Positions 1 to 9,413 of a stretch of DNA of 64,000 bases are shown in pieces (positions within the stretch are counted from its first letter, which is position 1; the number at the start of each line of letters is the position of its first letter). Both the position numbers and the translations under genes were made by a program. A model generated the notes under the pieces. That model was not told where the DNA came from and did no database searches. It saw only the letters and a program-made list of their open reading frames with translations. Source of the stretch: Sapientia aquatica (GTDB lineage: Bacteria > Pseudomonadota > Gammaproteobacteria > Burkholderiales > Burkholderiaceae_D); assembly GCF_004358105.1 (NCBI RefSeq), contig NZ_SMYL01000002.1, positions 496,001-560,000 on the forward strand, in the 5' to 3' direction.

Positions 1-2
1 AT

Positions 3-782
3 ACGCCGCTGTATTTTGGTGCGTTGCACAATAAACGCAATATGCACGTGCATCCGCTCAATTTATGCTTAGGCGAAGCGCGTGCGGCGGCATCGTTGGG
101 CGCATTGATTTTTGAAAATTCTCACGTTACCGAAATTATCCACGGTGCCAAACCTTCCGTGATTACCGCCGAAGGACGCATCAACGCGGCAACGGTGTTG
201 TTGGCTGGCGACGCTTATCACAAGCTGGAGCAAAAACAATTAGGCGGCAAATTATTTCCCGCCACCGGTGGCATCGTCACGACCGCCGAATTACCTGACC
301 ATATTGTGCAAAAAATTAATCCGCACGATGTCGCGGTGTACGACACCCGTTTTGTGTTGGATTACTACCGCCTGACTGCCGACAAACGTTTGCTATTCGG
401 CGGCGGTGCAAATTACTCCGGCAAAGAATCACGCGACATTGCCGCTGAATTACGCCCAGCAATTGAACGTACTTTCCCCTGCTTAAAAGATGTGCCGATC
501 GAGTTTAAGTGGAGCTGCATCATGGGCATCGTGGTCAACCGTATCCCGCAATTGGGCAAGCTGTCGGACAACGTTTATTATTGCCAAGGCTATTCTGGCC
601 ATGGCGTTGCAACCACGCATATCATGGGCGAAATCATGGCCAATGCCATTACCGGCGTGATGCAAAAATTCGACACCTTCGCCAAGTTCAAACACATCCG
701 CGTGCCTGCTGGCGACCTGCTGGGCAATCCTTTGTTAGCGGTTGGCATGTGGTACTACCAACTGTTAGAAAAATTACGCTGA
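3..782 (+). CDS. puuB: gamma-glutamylputrescine oxidase-like FAD oxidoreductase, 3' part
   Basis: The reading frame is open from the left edge, so the N-terminus with the FAD-binding Rossmann motif lies outside the window. About 259 residues remain. The HPLNLCLGEARAA stretch near the start and GYSGHG near residue 200 are typical of the DAO-fold PuuB/OrdL group, which oxidises gamma-glutamylputrescine or related N-substituted amines with FAD. The gene directly downstream is a PuuA-like ligase that would make that substrate, which supports the role. PuuB and other OrdL-like amine oxidases are hard to separate on this fragment. Confidence 0.8.
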   Translation, partial: TPLYFGALHNKRNMHVHPLNLCLGEARAAASLGALIFENSHVTEIIHGAKPSVITAEGRINAATVLLAGDAYHKLEQKQLGGKLFPATGGIVTTAELPDHIVQKINPHDVAVYDTRFVLDYYRLTADKRLLFGGGANYSGKESRDIAAELRPAIERTFPCLKDVPIEFKWSCIMGIVVNRIPQLGKLSDNVYYCQGYSGHGVATTHIMGEIMANAITGVMQKFDTFAKFKHIRVPAGDLLGNPLLAVGMWYYQLLEKLR

Positions 783-865
783 AATTACTACGTCGCATCT
801 CAGGCTGGTTGAATGTAACGTTGACCAGCCCAAGCAACCCAACCCTATCGAGAATTTAAACCACT

Positions 866-2203
866 ATGTTTACGCCCGAGATCTTAGCTAACGAACCCTT
901 CGCACGTTTTGCCGTCACCGACATCGATGGCGTTTGCCGCGGCAAACATCTCTCTGGCGCTAAGGTCGCCAGCATGCTCGAAGGCGGCGGCACAATCGCT
1001 TCGGCCATGTTTGGTTGGGATATCGCCGATGAGTTGTACGACAACGTTAGTTTTACGGGTTTTCATACTGGCTATCCGGATGTCGGCTTAGCGTTAGATG
1101 CCAGCACCGCGCGCCAACTGCCGTGGGACGATAATCGCTTTTTGATTTTGGGCGAACTGACCAAAACCGACGGTAGCCCGCTGCCGATTTGCCCGCGCCA
1201 AGTGCTGAAAAAAGTATTACGTAAAGCCGATAGCTTGGGCTTGTCGGCACAAGTTGGTATGGAGTTTGAATGGTTTGTGCTCAAAGAAACCGAATTATCG
1301 GTGCGCGAAAAAAACTACCGCAATTTAGAAACCGCGACCCAAGGATTGACCAACTATTCACCGTTCCGCATCGACGGACAGCACGATTTTGTGCGCGACC
1401 TGTTCAATTATTTACCCGCCATTGATGTGCCGCTCGAAGCGCTGCATACCGAAGCGGGGCCGGGTAATTTTGAAGCGGCAATTCGCTATGGTGATGCGCT
1501 GCAAGCGGCGGATCGTGCTGTCATTTTTAAGCAAGCCGTACGTGAAATTGGTCGCCGTCATGGTTTGCTCAACACGTTTATGGCGAAGTTTTCCATGGAC
1601 TACGCCGGCTGCGGCGGACACATGCACCAAAGCTTGTGGAAAGATGGTAAAAACGTTTTCCACGATGACAGCAAACCGCACGGCATTAGCGATACGATGC
1701 GTCATTTTATTGCCGGCCAATTGCATTGCTTGCCGCAATTATTCCCCTTGTACGCGCCATTCATTAATAGCTATAAACGATTAGTCGATGGCAATCTCGC
1801 GCCAGTAAAACCAACTTGGGCGATCGACAATCGCAATTCATCCTTGCGCGTCATTCCTGGCTCAGCCAGCGCCACTCGCTTAGAGACTCGCACCCCAGGC
1901 GCAGACGCCAATCCTTACCTGGCAATTGCAGCGGCTTTAGCTTCTGGTTTATACGGTATTGAGCACAAATTAGAACTCGACCAAGCACCGGTTGAAGGAG
2001 CCAACGTCGGCGCAGAAAATGTCGCCCGTTTGCCGCGTACTTTAGCCGAAGCCACCGAAGCGCTAGATCGTTCAAGCTTGGCGCGTGACTTATTGGGCGA
2101 TGAATTTGTGACCCATTTTGTGCAAACACGCCAATGGGAAGTGCGACGCTTTAATCAGTCCGTCACAGATTGGGAATTGCGCCGTTATCTGGAATTGGTG
2201 TAA
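866..2203 (+). CDS. puuA: glutamine synthetase family protein, gamma-glutamylputrescine synthetase-like
   Basis: This 445-residue protein is a type I glutamine synthetase fold enzyme. It is probably a PuuA-type ligase joining glutamate to putrescine or another amine using ATP. Visible motifs are MEFEWFV (metal-binding E133 and E135), EAGPGNFEAA near 197, GCGGHMHQS near 250 and NRNSSLRV near 325. It is close to the usual length of the PuuA group (about 450-470). It lies 83 bases after the PuuB-like oxidase on the same strand, so the two probably form a polyamine catabolism operon. The exact amine substrate cannot be read from the sequence. Confidence 0.82.
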   Translation: MFTPEILANEPFARFAVTDIDGVCRGKHLSGAKVASMLEGGGTIASAMFGWDIADELYDNVSFTGFHTGYPDVGLALDASTARQLPWDDNRFLILGELTKTDGSPLPICPRQVLKKVLRKADSLGLSAQVGMEFEWFVLKETELSVREKNYRNLETATQGLTNYSPFRIDGQHDFVRDLFNYLPAIDVPLEALHTEAGPGNFEAAIRYGDALQAADRAVIFKQAVREIGRRHGLLNTFMAKFSMDYAGCGGHMHQSLWKDGKNVFHDDSKPHGISDTMRHFIAGQLHCLPQLFPLYAPFINSYKRLVDGNLAPVKPTWAIDNRNSSLRVIPGSASATRLETRTPGADANPYLAIAAALASGLYGIEHKLELDQAPVEGANVGAENVARLPRTLAEATEALDRSSLARDLLGDEFVTHFVQTRQWEVRRFNQSVTDWELRRYLELV

Positions 2204-2382
2204 GACACGCATCGATAACCTATTCACAGGGCGTAATGCTGAACGCCTAAAAATAGCGTGCTGGACCTGAATAATTTAACGGCGTTTTTGTTGGTGCTAA
2301 CTGGGGTTGTTGATAGTTCGCGCCAGAATTGGCCAAACAATTTGGTTGAATGCCGTTGCCAGCAGAGTCATTTAAAAAGCAT

Positions 2383-2415
2383 AAAAAAAGAGCCGCACCA
2401 GCGGCTCTTTTTTTT
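2383..2415. terminator. bidirectional Rho-independent terminator
   Basis: GAGCCGC (2390-2396) pairs perfectly with GCGGCTC (2401-2407) around a 4-base loop. The stem is flanked by seven A on the left and eight T on the right, so it can terminate both the puuA transcript and the convergent PEP-CTERM gene. Confidence 0.85.
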
Positions 2416-2436
2416 CACTGTTGCGCCGAAACTAAA

Positions 2437-3015
2437 TCAAGCGCGGCGACGAAGTCCAGCAAAAGCGAGCAATCCAAGACCAAGCAACGCCAACGTTGCT
2501 GGTTCTGGAACGTCACTGTACGTAATTGTATCGACGCCAAAATCCCCGTTCCCTGAAATGGTGGCGCTAAACACTCCAGAGTCCAGCAAGGAGAAGCGCT
2601 CTACGGATCCTGCTGTTGTGTATCGATTGAGGAACATCGTTTCGGAGTCGATCAGGTTATGGCTATTATCGTATTCAGACAATGTAAATGAAGCCGCATT
2701 GGTGCCGTTGATAACATCCAATGAGAGACCAGAAATCGGCTGATTGAAGTTCAGGGTGATTAGTCCATCCAACGTGCCGAAAAGATTCTTGCCCGACGTT
2801 TGCATATTGGACCATCCAGTGTTATCCATGATCGTGCCGCTATTACCGCCCGTGATCGTAACGGTAGGATAGATAACTGGAACTCCCTGAGTTGGGTTTC
2901 CGTAGCAACAATTGACAGGCGGAGTGGTGAATTCATCAAAGTTGATTGAAACCGTTGATGCCTGAACCGCGACGGCGGTCAGCATTGCAATAAGTCCTGC
3001 GAGTGCTTTGAACAT
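2437..3015 (-). CDS. PEP-CTERM sorting domain protein
   Basis: The 192-residue product starts with a signal peptide (about residues 1-19, ending in AVQAS). It ends with the exosortase sorting tail: VPEPATLALLGLG, a hydrophobic stretch, then GLRRRA. Such proteins are exported and then processed at the C-terminus by an exosortase/EpsH-type enzyme, often in exopolysaccharide-forming bacteria. The middle is a beta-rich, Gly/Ser/Thr/Asn-rich region with no recognised catalytic motif. AAGGAG lies 7 bases before the ATG. No exosortase gene is in the window, so it must be elsewhere. The specific function is unknown. Confidence 0.88.
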   Translation of the reverse strand: MFKALAGLIAMLTAVAVQASTVSINFDEFTTPPVNCCYGNPTQGVPVIYPTVTITGGNSGTIMDNTGWSNMQTSGKNLFGTLDGLITLNFNQPISGLSLDVINGTNAASFTLSEYDNSHNLIDSETMFLNRYTTAGSVERFSLLDSGVFSATISGNGDFGVDTITYSDVPEPATLALLGLGLLAFAGLRRRA

Positions 3016-3362
3016 TTCTGTACTCCTTGGTTATGTGATTGAATTTGAGATTTCATTTGTTGTTTCATACAAAGCAATACGCATGCCAATCAAGTAGTTC
3101 ATTGATTTTAAAAGGATTTTGTGAAATACCGCTCATTTTGGTGGACGGTTTGTAAGATTTTTCGACGCCGCAATAAAGGAGGGCTATTTAGGAGCGCATC
3201 GCAAGGGTCGACAGTAAGGGCGGGAGAATTATTGAGGTGGCACTTGCTGAGCCGAAACCATCTGATCTGTGGGAAGAATTAAATGCGTGTTGCTGGCTGC
3301 AAGTCCTATTTGGTCATTGCTGCGCTTGGGCATTAGGCTCAAGCGCCGTCGTCGGTATTTCC
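3016..3362. other. intergenic stretch without a supported gene
   Basis: This spacer separates the PEP-CTERM gene from the downstream end of the alpha/beta hydrolase, both on the minus strand. It should hold the PEP-CTERM promoter. I see no convincing -35/-10 pair, repeat or terminator. A 65-codon plus-strand frame starting at 3237 has no protein-like features. Confidence 0.5.
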
Positions 3363-4250
3363 TTATGTCGTTGCATTAATCGCGCCTGCAATAGTCGGCC
3401 AAACAGCTTGATTTGCAGAGCGGAACCAGTCTAAGTGACCAATACTTTTCAAGCCTATCTTTGCGGGTTCAATTTTAATCTTCGTCTTGATAGCGTTTGG
3501 AAATGTTCTGGCGAGGTCTTCAACCGTAATACCGTTAGCGATGTCATCGTCGGTCGCATAAAAAAATGTCATTGGAATGTGAATAGCCGAATGGAAGTCG
3601 TCTTCCGGACGCGCGAATTTTGCATTGGTCGCATAGCCACCAGCATTGCACCACTGTCCCCATTGCAAGGCAACTTGAGAGGGTAAATTCTCACCTAAGC
3701 CTAACAACGAAGTCGGCGCGTAGCCCATGAATCGGATTGCCAATGGGACGAAATAGAGTAGGGCAAAGCGGGCTTTAAGTTGGAACGATGTACGCATTCC
3801 AGAAAACCAGCCAGTGGAAGACGCAATCCCGACCAATCTGGCGACGCGGCGATGATTGGGCAGTAAGCCCAGCATTTGCGCTCCGGCGCTGTTACCAACC
3901 AAGACGATGTTGTCGCAACCAGTTCGTTGTACCAGCCATTCAATCGCAGCGACTTGATCTTGTTGACCCCATTGGGCCAGCGTTGCTTGGCAGTCTTTTA
4001 ATTGTCCATGCAAGGACAATCCAATTCCGCGGTAATCAAATACTAAAACGCTGTTCCCGTTCTGAGCCAGCCACTGAGCAAACCTAAAATAAAACTGCTG
4101 CTTCACGCCCGTCGCTGGTGAGAGCAGCACGGGCAATTGGTCAGCGCTTCCTGTGCCGGCAAAAAAGTGTCCACATAAGCGCACGCCATCGGCGCAGACT
4201 ATCTCAACGTGCTCGGGTGTTAGTGCTACAGAATCGGCATTGGAATTCAT
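3363..4250 (-). CDS. alpha/beta hydrolase (serine aminopeptidase S33-like)
   Basis: This 295-residue protein has an alpha/beta hydrolase fold. The nucleophile elbow is GNSAG near residue 119, a candidate acid is in ATDDD near 235, and the candidate histidine is in GHLDWF near 273. The VFDYRGIGLS stretch near 72-81 is typical of the predicted esterase/lysophospholipase-like group. No signal peptide is visible, so it is probably cytoplasmic. The substrate is unknown. It is separated from its neighbours by spacers and appears to be a single-gene unit. Confidence 0.8.
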   Translation of the reverse strand: MNSNADSVALTPEHVEIVCADGVRLCGHFFAGTGSADQLPVLLSPATGVKQQFYFRFAQWLAQNGNSVLVFDYRGIGLSLHGQLKDCQATLAQWGQQDQVAAIEWLVQRTGCDNIVLVGNSAGAQMLGLLPNHRRVARLVGIASSTGWFSGMRTSFQLKARFALLYFVPLAIRFMGYAPTSLLGLGENLPSQVALQWGQWCNAGGYATNAKFARPEDDFHSAIHIPMTFFYATDDDIANGITVEDLARTFPNAIKTKIKIEPAKIGLKSIGHLDWFRSANQAVWPTIAGAINATT

Positions 4251-4330
4251 CGTTCTAAAAATTCACTCAAGGTTAAATAACACGGCATCAATTTGTGTCA
4301 TCGACGTTTAAAAAAGACTCAGTACCATTG

Positions 4331-4825
4331 TCATGGGTTTGCAGCGCGCTTTGGCTCCCACAGTTCTATCTTGTTGCCTTCGGGGTCAACAATCCATGCA
4401 AAGCGACCGTTGGAATCATCGTCGCTGCGCTTGATCGGCGCAACACCTTTTGCACTCAGGCGGGCGAGGAAAGCCTCTAAATTATCAACGGCGTAGTTGA
4501 TCATGAAGCCGCTGTTGGATGGGGCGAAATACTTGGTCGATTCTGGGAATGCGCTCCAGATTATTGCTTTGGGATGGTTGGGTTCATCGTAGCTCAACAT
4601 CGCTCCGCCCCAACCTTGGATAGGCAGACCTAAGACATCGCGGTACCACGCGGCCAGCGCTTTGGGGTCTTTGGCTTTGAAAAATATACCGCCAACGCCG
4701 GTGATATGGCCGACCGTGTCGTTTGGCGCGGCGGTATCAGCGTAGGACCAAGCGGCTGGCGAATAGCTAACGAGTAGGGTTAAAAATAAGGCGCTCAATA
4801 GCGCTGGTGCGGTAAAGGTATTCAT
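4331..4825 (-). CDS. exported VOC (glyoxalase/bleomycin-resistance fold) protein
   Basis: The first 28 residues form a Sec signal peptide (LLSALFLTLLVSYSP core, AWSYA end). A single VOC domain follows, with the typical AAWYRDVLGLP segment near residue 60 and the closing VDPEGNKIELWEP near 145. VOC proteins bind metals or small ligands and usually work in the cytoplasm, so an exported version is uncommon. CAGGAG is placed well before the ATG. It may be a periplasmic binding or detoxifying protein; no substrate can be assigned. Confidence 0.8.
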   Translation of the reverse strand: MNTFTAPALLSALFLTLLVSYSPAAWSYADTAAPNDTVGHITGVGGIFFKAKDPKALAAWYRDVLGLPIQGWGGAMLSYDEPNHPKAIIWSAFPESTKYFAPSNSGFMINYAVDNLEAFLARLSAKGVAPIKRSDDDSNGRFAWIVDPEGNKIELWEPKRAANP

Positions 4826-5323
4826 AGACGGCTCCTGTTGGCGTGTGAGTTAGCACTGCGGTTTTTAGCAGCTTTGATAGCAAATTACGAGCTTGAAACG
4901 GTGACGTAAGCTTTGACGTTGTTGCATTTTGAACGGTGGTATTGGAATCGAGGATGCGGCAAAACCTTAGCATAAAATTGTTAAATGGCAATATTTTGGA
5001 CGAAAAATTCTATTTGGTGATTGCCGATTTTTGCACACTAAAAGGGCAGTTATATAGGGAAAAACCTAGCTAAATCCAGTTTGTTGTGCGGTGTTCTAGC
5101 TATATTAAAAACAAATTTGTAGCCGCCGTGAGTTGGTTATCTCCAAATGTAATTGTCTGTAAATCAGTGTGTCGATAACTTGTTCTGTGGCAAGAATTAT
5201 GGAACACTCCGCAACAATAGTTGACAATGTTGCGTTGCATTAAATTGGATTGCCACTGTTTGTTGTAGCTGCCTCACCTTATTTCCCGTTTTTAAAAACC
5301 GTACACCGACCAAGTTGAGAATT
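4826..5323. other. AT-rich intergenic region upstream of apbE
   Basis: This region of about 500 bases lies between the divergent VOC gene and apbE and must contain both promoters. A TTGACA sits at 5221-5226, but no well-spaced -10 follows, so I do not call a promoter. The frame upstream of apbE stays open back to 5225 and encodes a short hydrophobic run with no ATG, GTG or TTG start. Confidence 0.5.
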
Positions 5324-6325
5324 ATGTTTGGCTTTTCTCGTAACGCTGCCGCGCGTCAAACGGCGTCCCAAACGGTGTCCCCAAAGGCGGCGCAGTCGGG
5401 TGGCAATGATGGTTGGTATAAGCGCGAAGAAGCGATTATGGGTACCGCGATTTCGGTCGAATTGTGGAGCGACAATCGGCTAGAAGCTGAAGCGGCGATG
5501 GAAGCGGTGATGCAGGAAATGCACCGGATTAATCGATTGATGAGTCCGCATAAACCGGAATCCGAGCTGTCGCAAATTAATTCGGGTGCGGCAGCCGCAC
5601 CGGTGGCGGTTTGCGCTGAGATGTTTAATTTGCTAATACGGGCGCAGTATTTTTCAGAGTTATCGGGCGGGGCGTTTGATATTACTTTTGCCGCCGTTGG
5701 GCGCTTGTTTGATTATCGACAAGGCATAAAACCGACGGCGGAGCAGTTACAGCAAGCGCGCTTGGCGGTGGGCTATCAGTTCATGGAATTGGATGCGCGG
5801 GCTCAAACGGTACGCTTTGTAAAGCCGAATATGTGCATCGATCTAGGCGGTTTTGCTAAAGGCCATGCGGTTGATAACGCGGCGCGGATTTTGCGGGAGT
5901 TGGGCATCAAGCATGCCAATGTAAGCGCGGGCGGTGATAGTCGGGTGATAGGCGATAAGCGCGGACGGCCTTGGATGATAGGGGTGCGTGATCCGCGCAC
6001 TGATGATGGAATTATCGCCGTGCTGCCGCTAGAAAATACCTCGATTTCTACTTCGGGCGATTACGAGCGATTTTTTATGGCGGAAGGCACGCGCTTTCAC
6101 CATTTGATTAATCCTTTTACCGGTCAATCACCCGATAGCGTGCGCAGCGTGACGGTGCTGGCCGAAGATGGATTAACCACCGAGGCGTTTTCAAAGATTG
6201 TGTTTGTGTTGGGAATTGATCAGGGTTTGCGCTTAGTTGATGCGCATCCTGAGGTAGATGCGATTGTGGTTGATAAGGCTGGTCAACTGCATTATTCATC
6301 GGGGTTGCTTCAGCCTAGTGTTTAA
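5324..6325 (+). CDS. apbE: FAD:protein FMN transferase (ApbE family)
   Basis: ApbE enzymes attach FMN from FAD covalently to a Ser/Thr of target redox proteins, usually outside the cytoplasm. This 333-residue copy shows the family segments EEAIMGTAISVEL near 37, LMSPHKPESELSQIN near 74, GGAFDIT, IDLGGFAKGHAVD near 170, NVSAGGDSR near 205, and the late TTEAFSKIVFVLG block near 285. I chose the ATG at 5324; a TTG nine bases upstream is the alternative. Neither gives a signal peptide or lipobox, which is unusual for ApbE. It opens the large redox/ExbBD operon, 64 bases before the haem lipoprotein gene. Confidence 0.9.
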   Translation: MFGFSRNAAARQTASQTVSPKAAQSGGNDGWYKREEAIMGTAISVELWSDNRLEAEAAMEAVMQEMHRINRLMSPHKPESELSQINSGAAAAPVAVCAEMFNLLIRAQYFSELSGGAFDITFAAVGRLFDYRQGIKPTAEQLQQARLAVGYQFMELDARAQTVRFVKPNMCIDLGGFAKGHAVDNAARILRELGIKHANVSAGGDSRVIGDKRGRPWMIGVRDPRTDDGIIAVLPLENTSISTSGDYERFFMAEGTRFHHLINPFTGQSPDSVRSVTVLAEDGLTTEAFSKIVFVLGIDQGLRLVDAHPEVDAIVVDKAGQLHYSSGLLQPSV

Positions 6326-6389
6326 ACCATAACGACATTCTTCAGTTAAATAATGCAAAGCTGGACTGGATTCCAGAGGGAAGTTGAAG

Positions 6390-9300
6390 ATGAAAAAATT
6401 ATTAAATTCCAATGATCAATCCACATTGATCCGCGCATGGATGCCCATGCTGTTGCTGTCATTGTTAGTGACTGCCTGCAGTTCCGGCACCGGCAAGAGT
6501 GATTCCGCTTCGGTCATCGTCTCGGGCGGTGTACCGATTGCTTATGCCAAGCGAGTCAACACCATCGTACTCAATCCAACTAACGGAGCACCGACTGCGC
6601 CGGGTGGTGATTTGATTATTCGGGAAGATGCTTCGCCGAGCGGAATCGAACACAATATTACCGCCCAAATTACCCAAGGCAATGGCGACGTTTCAACGCC
6701 AGATGTGTCTTACGACGGTAAAAAAATCATCTTCTCGCTCAATTGCCCGACCAGCAATACGTCCACTATCGCCGGTGCGCCGGCATGTACCGGTCGTTGG
6801 AATTTGTGGCAATACGATATGACCAAAGGCGGTTTGACCGGCGGTACATTAAGCCGCCTGACCAGCTCAAACAGTTCGGATGATGTTGAGGCGACTTTCC
6901 TGCCAGGCGGCACTGGTTTTGTGTTCACTTCCAACCGTCAAACCTCGTCGAGCAAAGCGCAAGCGTTAGGACAGTCTTATTTTGCCTTGGATGAGTACGA
7001 GCGTGAGCGCGTGTTTAACTTGCACACGATGGCCGCGGATGGCAGCAATATTCAACAGATTTCCTTCAACCAAAGCCATGATCGCAATCCAGTTGTGCGT
7101 CCAAATGGCGTGATCATGTTTTCGCGTTGGGATCATCAAGGTGGTCGCAACCACTTTAAAGTGTTTACCGTTAATCCTGACGGTACCAATTTGTTCGTGC
7201 TTTACGGCCCGCACAGCGACGGGAATAGTTTCTTGCATCCGCGCGACATGGACCCAGCAGGTAAGCATGCAGGTTCGATCACGTCGGATTTGATGCCTTT
7301 GTCGCGTACCGTTGAAGGTGGGGCGTTAATGATGATCGATGTGGCGAATTATTCCGATCAAAATTCACCGATCAGTCCGTCGGTTCCGGCCACTGGCGGT
7401 CAGCAGCAATTGACCCAGCAAACGTTGAACTACGAGCGCGGTTTGTCACAATATGGTCGCGTTACGACTCCGTATCCGCTGTGGGATGGCACTGACCGCA
7501 TCTTAGCCTCGTATGCACCGTGTGAAGTACATAACCAAGGCTTAGTCGTCTCCTGCGCCACATTGACCGCCGACCAAATTGCGCGCTTATCGAACACCAA
7601 TCGCTTGAACACCGATATTCAAGCTGACCCGCTCCAAGCAGATGTGCCACCTTCGTATGCCATCTATATGCTGGACCCAACTCAGCAGACTTTCCTGCCA
7701 GTGGCAACGCCACCTGCGGGTTATATGTACACCCATCCTGTTGCCTTGATGGCGCGTACCCAACCCAATGTGACGTCGCCAACTAGCCCAGATGCCGCGT
7801 TAGCGCAGCAAGGCTTGGGTTTGTTGGATGTGCGTAGTGTCTACGACACCGATGAATTAGGCCGCATGGGAACTCCGGTTCTTACTGGCGTCGATTTAAA
7901 TCCAGGATGCACCACGGCGATTGCTCAAACTACACCTGCCGATAAGTTGGATACACGTTCATCGGTGGCAGATTTGTTGAATATTAAAGACCCAGCGAAG
8001 CAAGCCTATGGCTGCGCGCCAGCCTTATTCATCCGAGCTGTGCGAGCAGTAGCGCCGCCGACCAATGTCACCGGCATGCGCACCGCTATCGGTGAGACAG
8101 AATTTGAGATGCAGCAGATTTTAGGTTACGCGCCGATTGAATCCGACGGTTCGTTCAAATTAACCGTACCGGCTGATACGCCGATCGGTTTGGCGGTGGT
8201 TGATGCGCAGGGCCGCGCTTTCCAAACGCATACCAACTGGATTCAAGTGCGTCCGGGTGAGCACCGCACGTGCGACGGTTGCCACAGCCCGCGTCGCGGC
8301 GGCGCGATTAATTCTGGCTCCGTGGTCAACAGTGTTCCAAGTGCATGGTTGCCGAAAATGCAGACAGCGCATCAGTCTGGCGAAACCATGGCCGATACCC
8401 GCGCACGGATGGATCCAACTGCCTTAGTCTTGGGTAGCGATCCGGTTTATCAAGATATTTGGGCTGACACCAGCAAATCTGGCGTGGTGGCGCGTCCATC
8501 GGTGGCGGTTAAATATGTTGGTAATACGCCAGCAACCAATGATTTGGCGACGCTGCCGCCAGCCAATGGGATCATTAACTATCCTGACCACATTCAACCT
8601 TTGTGGTCCTTGCCACGCGGAGTCAATGGCGTCAATACCTGTACCAACTGCCACACCAATACTAGCAAGATCGACCTCGGTGCAACCATCGGTGGTAGCG
8701 GACGTTTAGCTTCCTATGACCAATTGATGATCGGCGTTCCACTATTAAATGCTGCCGGTCAGCCGCAAACGAAGATCGAGGAAGGCGTGTTGGTCATTGC
8801 TCGCGCTGATGCCTTAGTCGATACAGCAGCCAGCGAAGGTGAAGCGCTTGGTTTGGCGCGTAAGAGTCGCCTGATTGAAATCATGTCCGGTCAAAGCCTG
8901 ATGTCGAGCGCTGCTGCACAATTGGCGTGGCCTAATCCACCTGCCACCGCGCCAGACCACTCAACCTTATTGAACGCGGCCGAAAAACGCTTGATCGCTG
9001 AATGGATTGATACCGGTAGCAAGTACTACAACAATCCATTCGCCGCCGGTAGCACCATCCGCACGGTCAATGGTTTGGACCAAGCCTCGTTTGTCGCTCA
9101 GGTGTATCCGATCATTAAATCGACCTGCGCGTCGGCCTGTCATCAAGCAATTGGCAGCACCGCCACGGGTGTGGCGCCGGGAACCTCGTTCCGCAGCAAC
9201 CGCTTCGTGCTCACTGGCGATCCAATGGGTGACTACAACGTAACGCTGACGATGATTACCAATACCTGCGTTCCAGCGTCCAATTATTTATTGAGCAAAC

Positions 9301-9413
9301 CATCGACGATTCCTCATCCGCCGGGTGCAGTTGGTGTTACGACCGCAGTCTTGCCAGTGGGTAGCGCTAACTACAACACGATTGCTAACTGGATTGCCGG
9401 AGGATGTAAATGA
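6390..9413 (+). CDS. HzsA-like multihaem lipoprotein with TolB-type propeller
   Basis: The protein has 1007 residues. The lipobox LLVTAC near residues 24-29 makes it an envelope lipoprotein. Residues of about 90-300 contain TolB/PD40-like propeller repeats (PDVSYDGKKIIFS, ATFLPGGTGFVFTSN, NPVVRPNGVIMFS). The C-terminal half has haem motifs: CDGCH (628-632), CTNCH (751-755) and a non-standard C-x3-CH, CASACH (913-918). This architecture matches proteins annotated as HzsA-related. That does not imply hydrazine synthesis. The ATG at 6390 is preceded by AGAGGGA; a TTG at 6384 is less likely. It overlaps the next gene by ATGA. It probably carries electrons or a catalytic haem site in the envelope. 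Confidence 0.82.
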   Translation: MKKLLNSNDQSTLIRAWMPMLLLSLLVTACSSGTGKSDSASVIVSGGVPIAYAKRVNTIVLNPTNGAPTAPGGDLIIREDASPSGIEHNITAQITQGNGDVSTPDVSYDGKKIIFSLNCPTSNTSTIAGAPACTGRWNLWQYDMTKGGLTGGTLSRLTSSNSSDDVEATFLPGGTGFVFTSNRQTSSSKAQALGQSYFALDEYERERVFNLHTMAADGSNIQQISFNQSHDRNPVVRPNGVIMFSRWDHQGGRNHFKVFTVNPDGTNLFVLYGPHSDGNSFLHPRDMDPAGKHAGSITSDLMPLSRTVEGGALMMIDVANYSDQNSPISPSVPATGGQQQLTQQTLNYERGLSQYGRVTTPYPLWDGTDRILASYAPCEVHNQGLVVSCATLTADQIARLSNTNRLNTDIQADPLQADVPPSYAIYMLDPTQQTFLPVATPPAGYMYTHPVALMARTQPNVTSPTSPDAALAQQGLGLLDVRSVYDTDELGRMGTPVLTGVDLNPGCTTAIAQTTPADKLDTRSSVADLLNIKDPAKQAYGCAPALFIRAVRAVAPPTNVTGMRTAIGETEFEMQQILGYAPIESDGSFKLTVPADTPIGLAVVDAQGRAFQTHTNWIQVRPGEHRTCDGCHSPRRGGAINSGSVVNSVPSAWLPKMQTAHQSGETMADTRARMDPTALVLGSDPVYQDIWADTSKSGVVARPSVAVKYVGNTPATNDLATLPPANGIINYPDHIQPLWSLPRGVNGVNTCTNCHTNTSKIDLGATIGGSGRLASYDQLMIGVPLLNAAGQPQTKIEEGVLVIARADALVDTAASEGEALGLARKSRLIEIMSGQSLMSSAAAQLAWPNPPATAPDHSTLLNAAEKRLIAEWIDTGSKYYNNPFAAGSTIRTVNGLDQASFVAQVYPIIKSTCASACHQAIGSTATGVAPGTSFRSNRFVLTGDPMGDYNVTLTMITNTCVPASNYLLSKPSTIPHPPGAVGVTTAVLPVGSANYNTIANWIAGGCK

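Noticed and set aside
2258-2743. Plus-strand frame of 161 codons
   Set aside because: It lies opposite the PEP-CTERM gene, crosses the terminator hairpin and has no protein-like composition.
3237-3434. Plus-strand frame of 65 codons
   Set aside because: Runs into the antisense of the alpha/beta hydrolase, Cys/Trp-rich, no ribosome-binding site or family.
4767-4991. Minus-strand frame overlapping the VOC start
   Set aside because: Overlaps a well-supported signal peptide start in another frame and shows no domain.
6390-9413. Reading the HzsA-like protein as hydrazine synthase
   Set aside because: Only the propeller and haem layout is similar; no other anammox gene is present, and the ApbE/ExbBD context is different.
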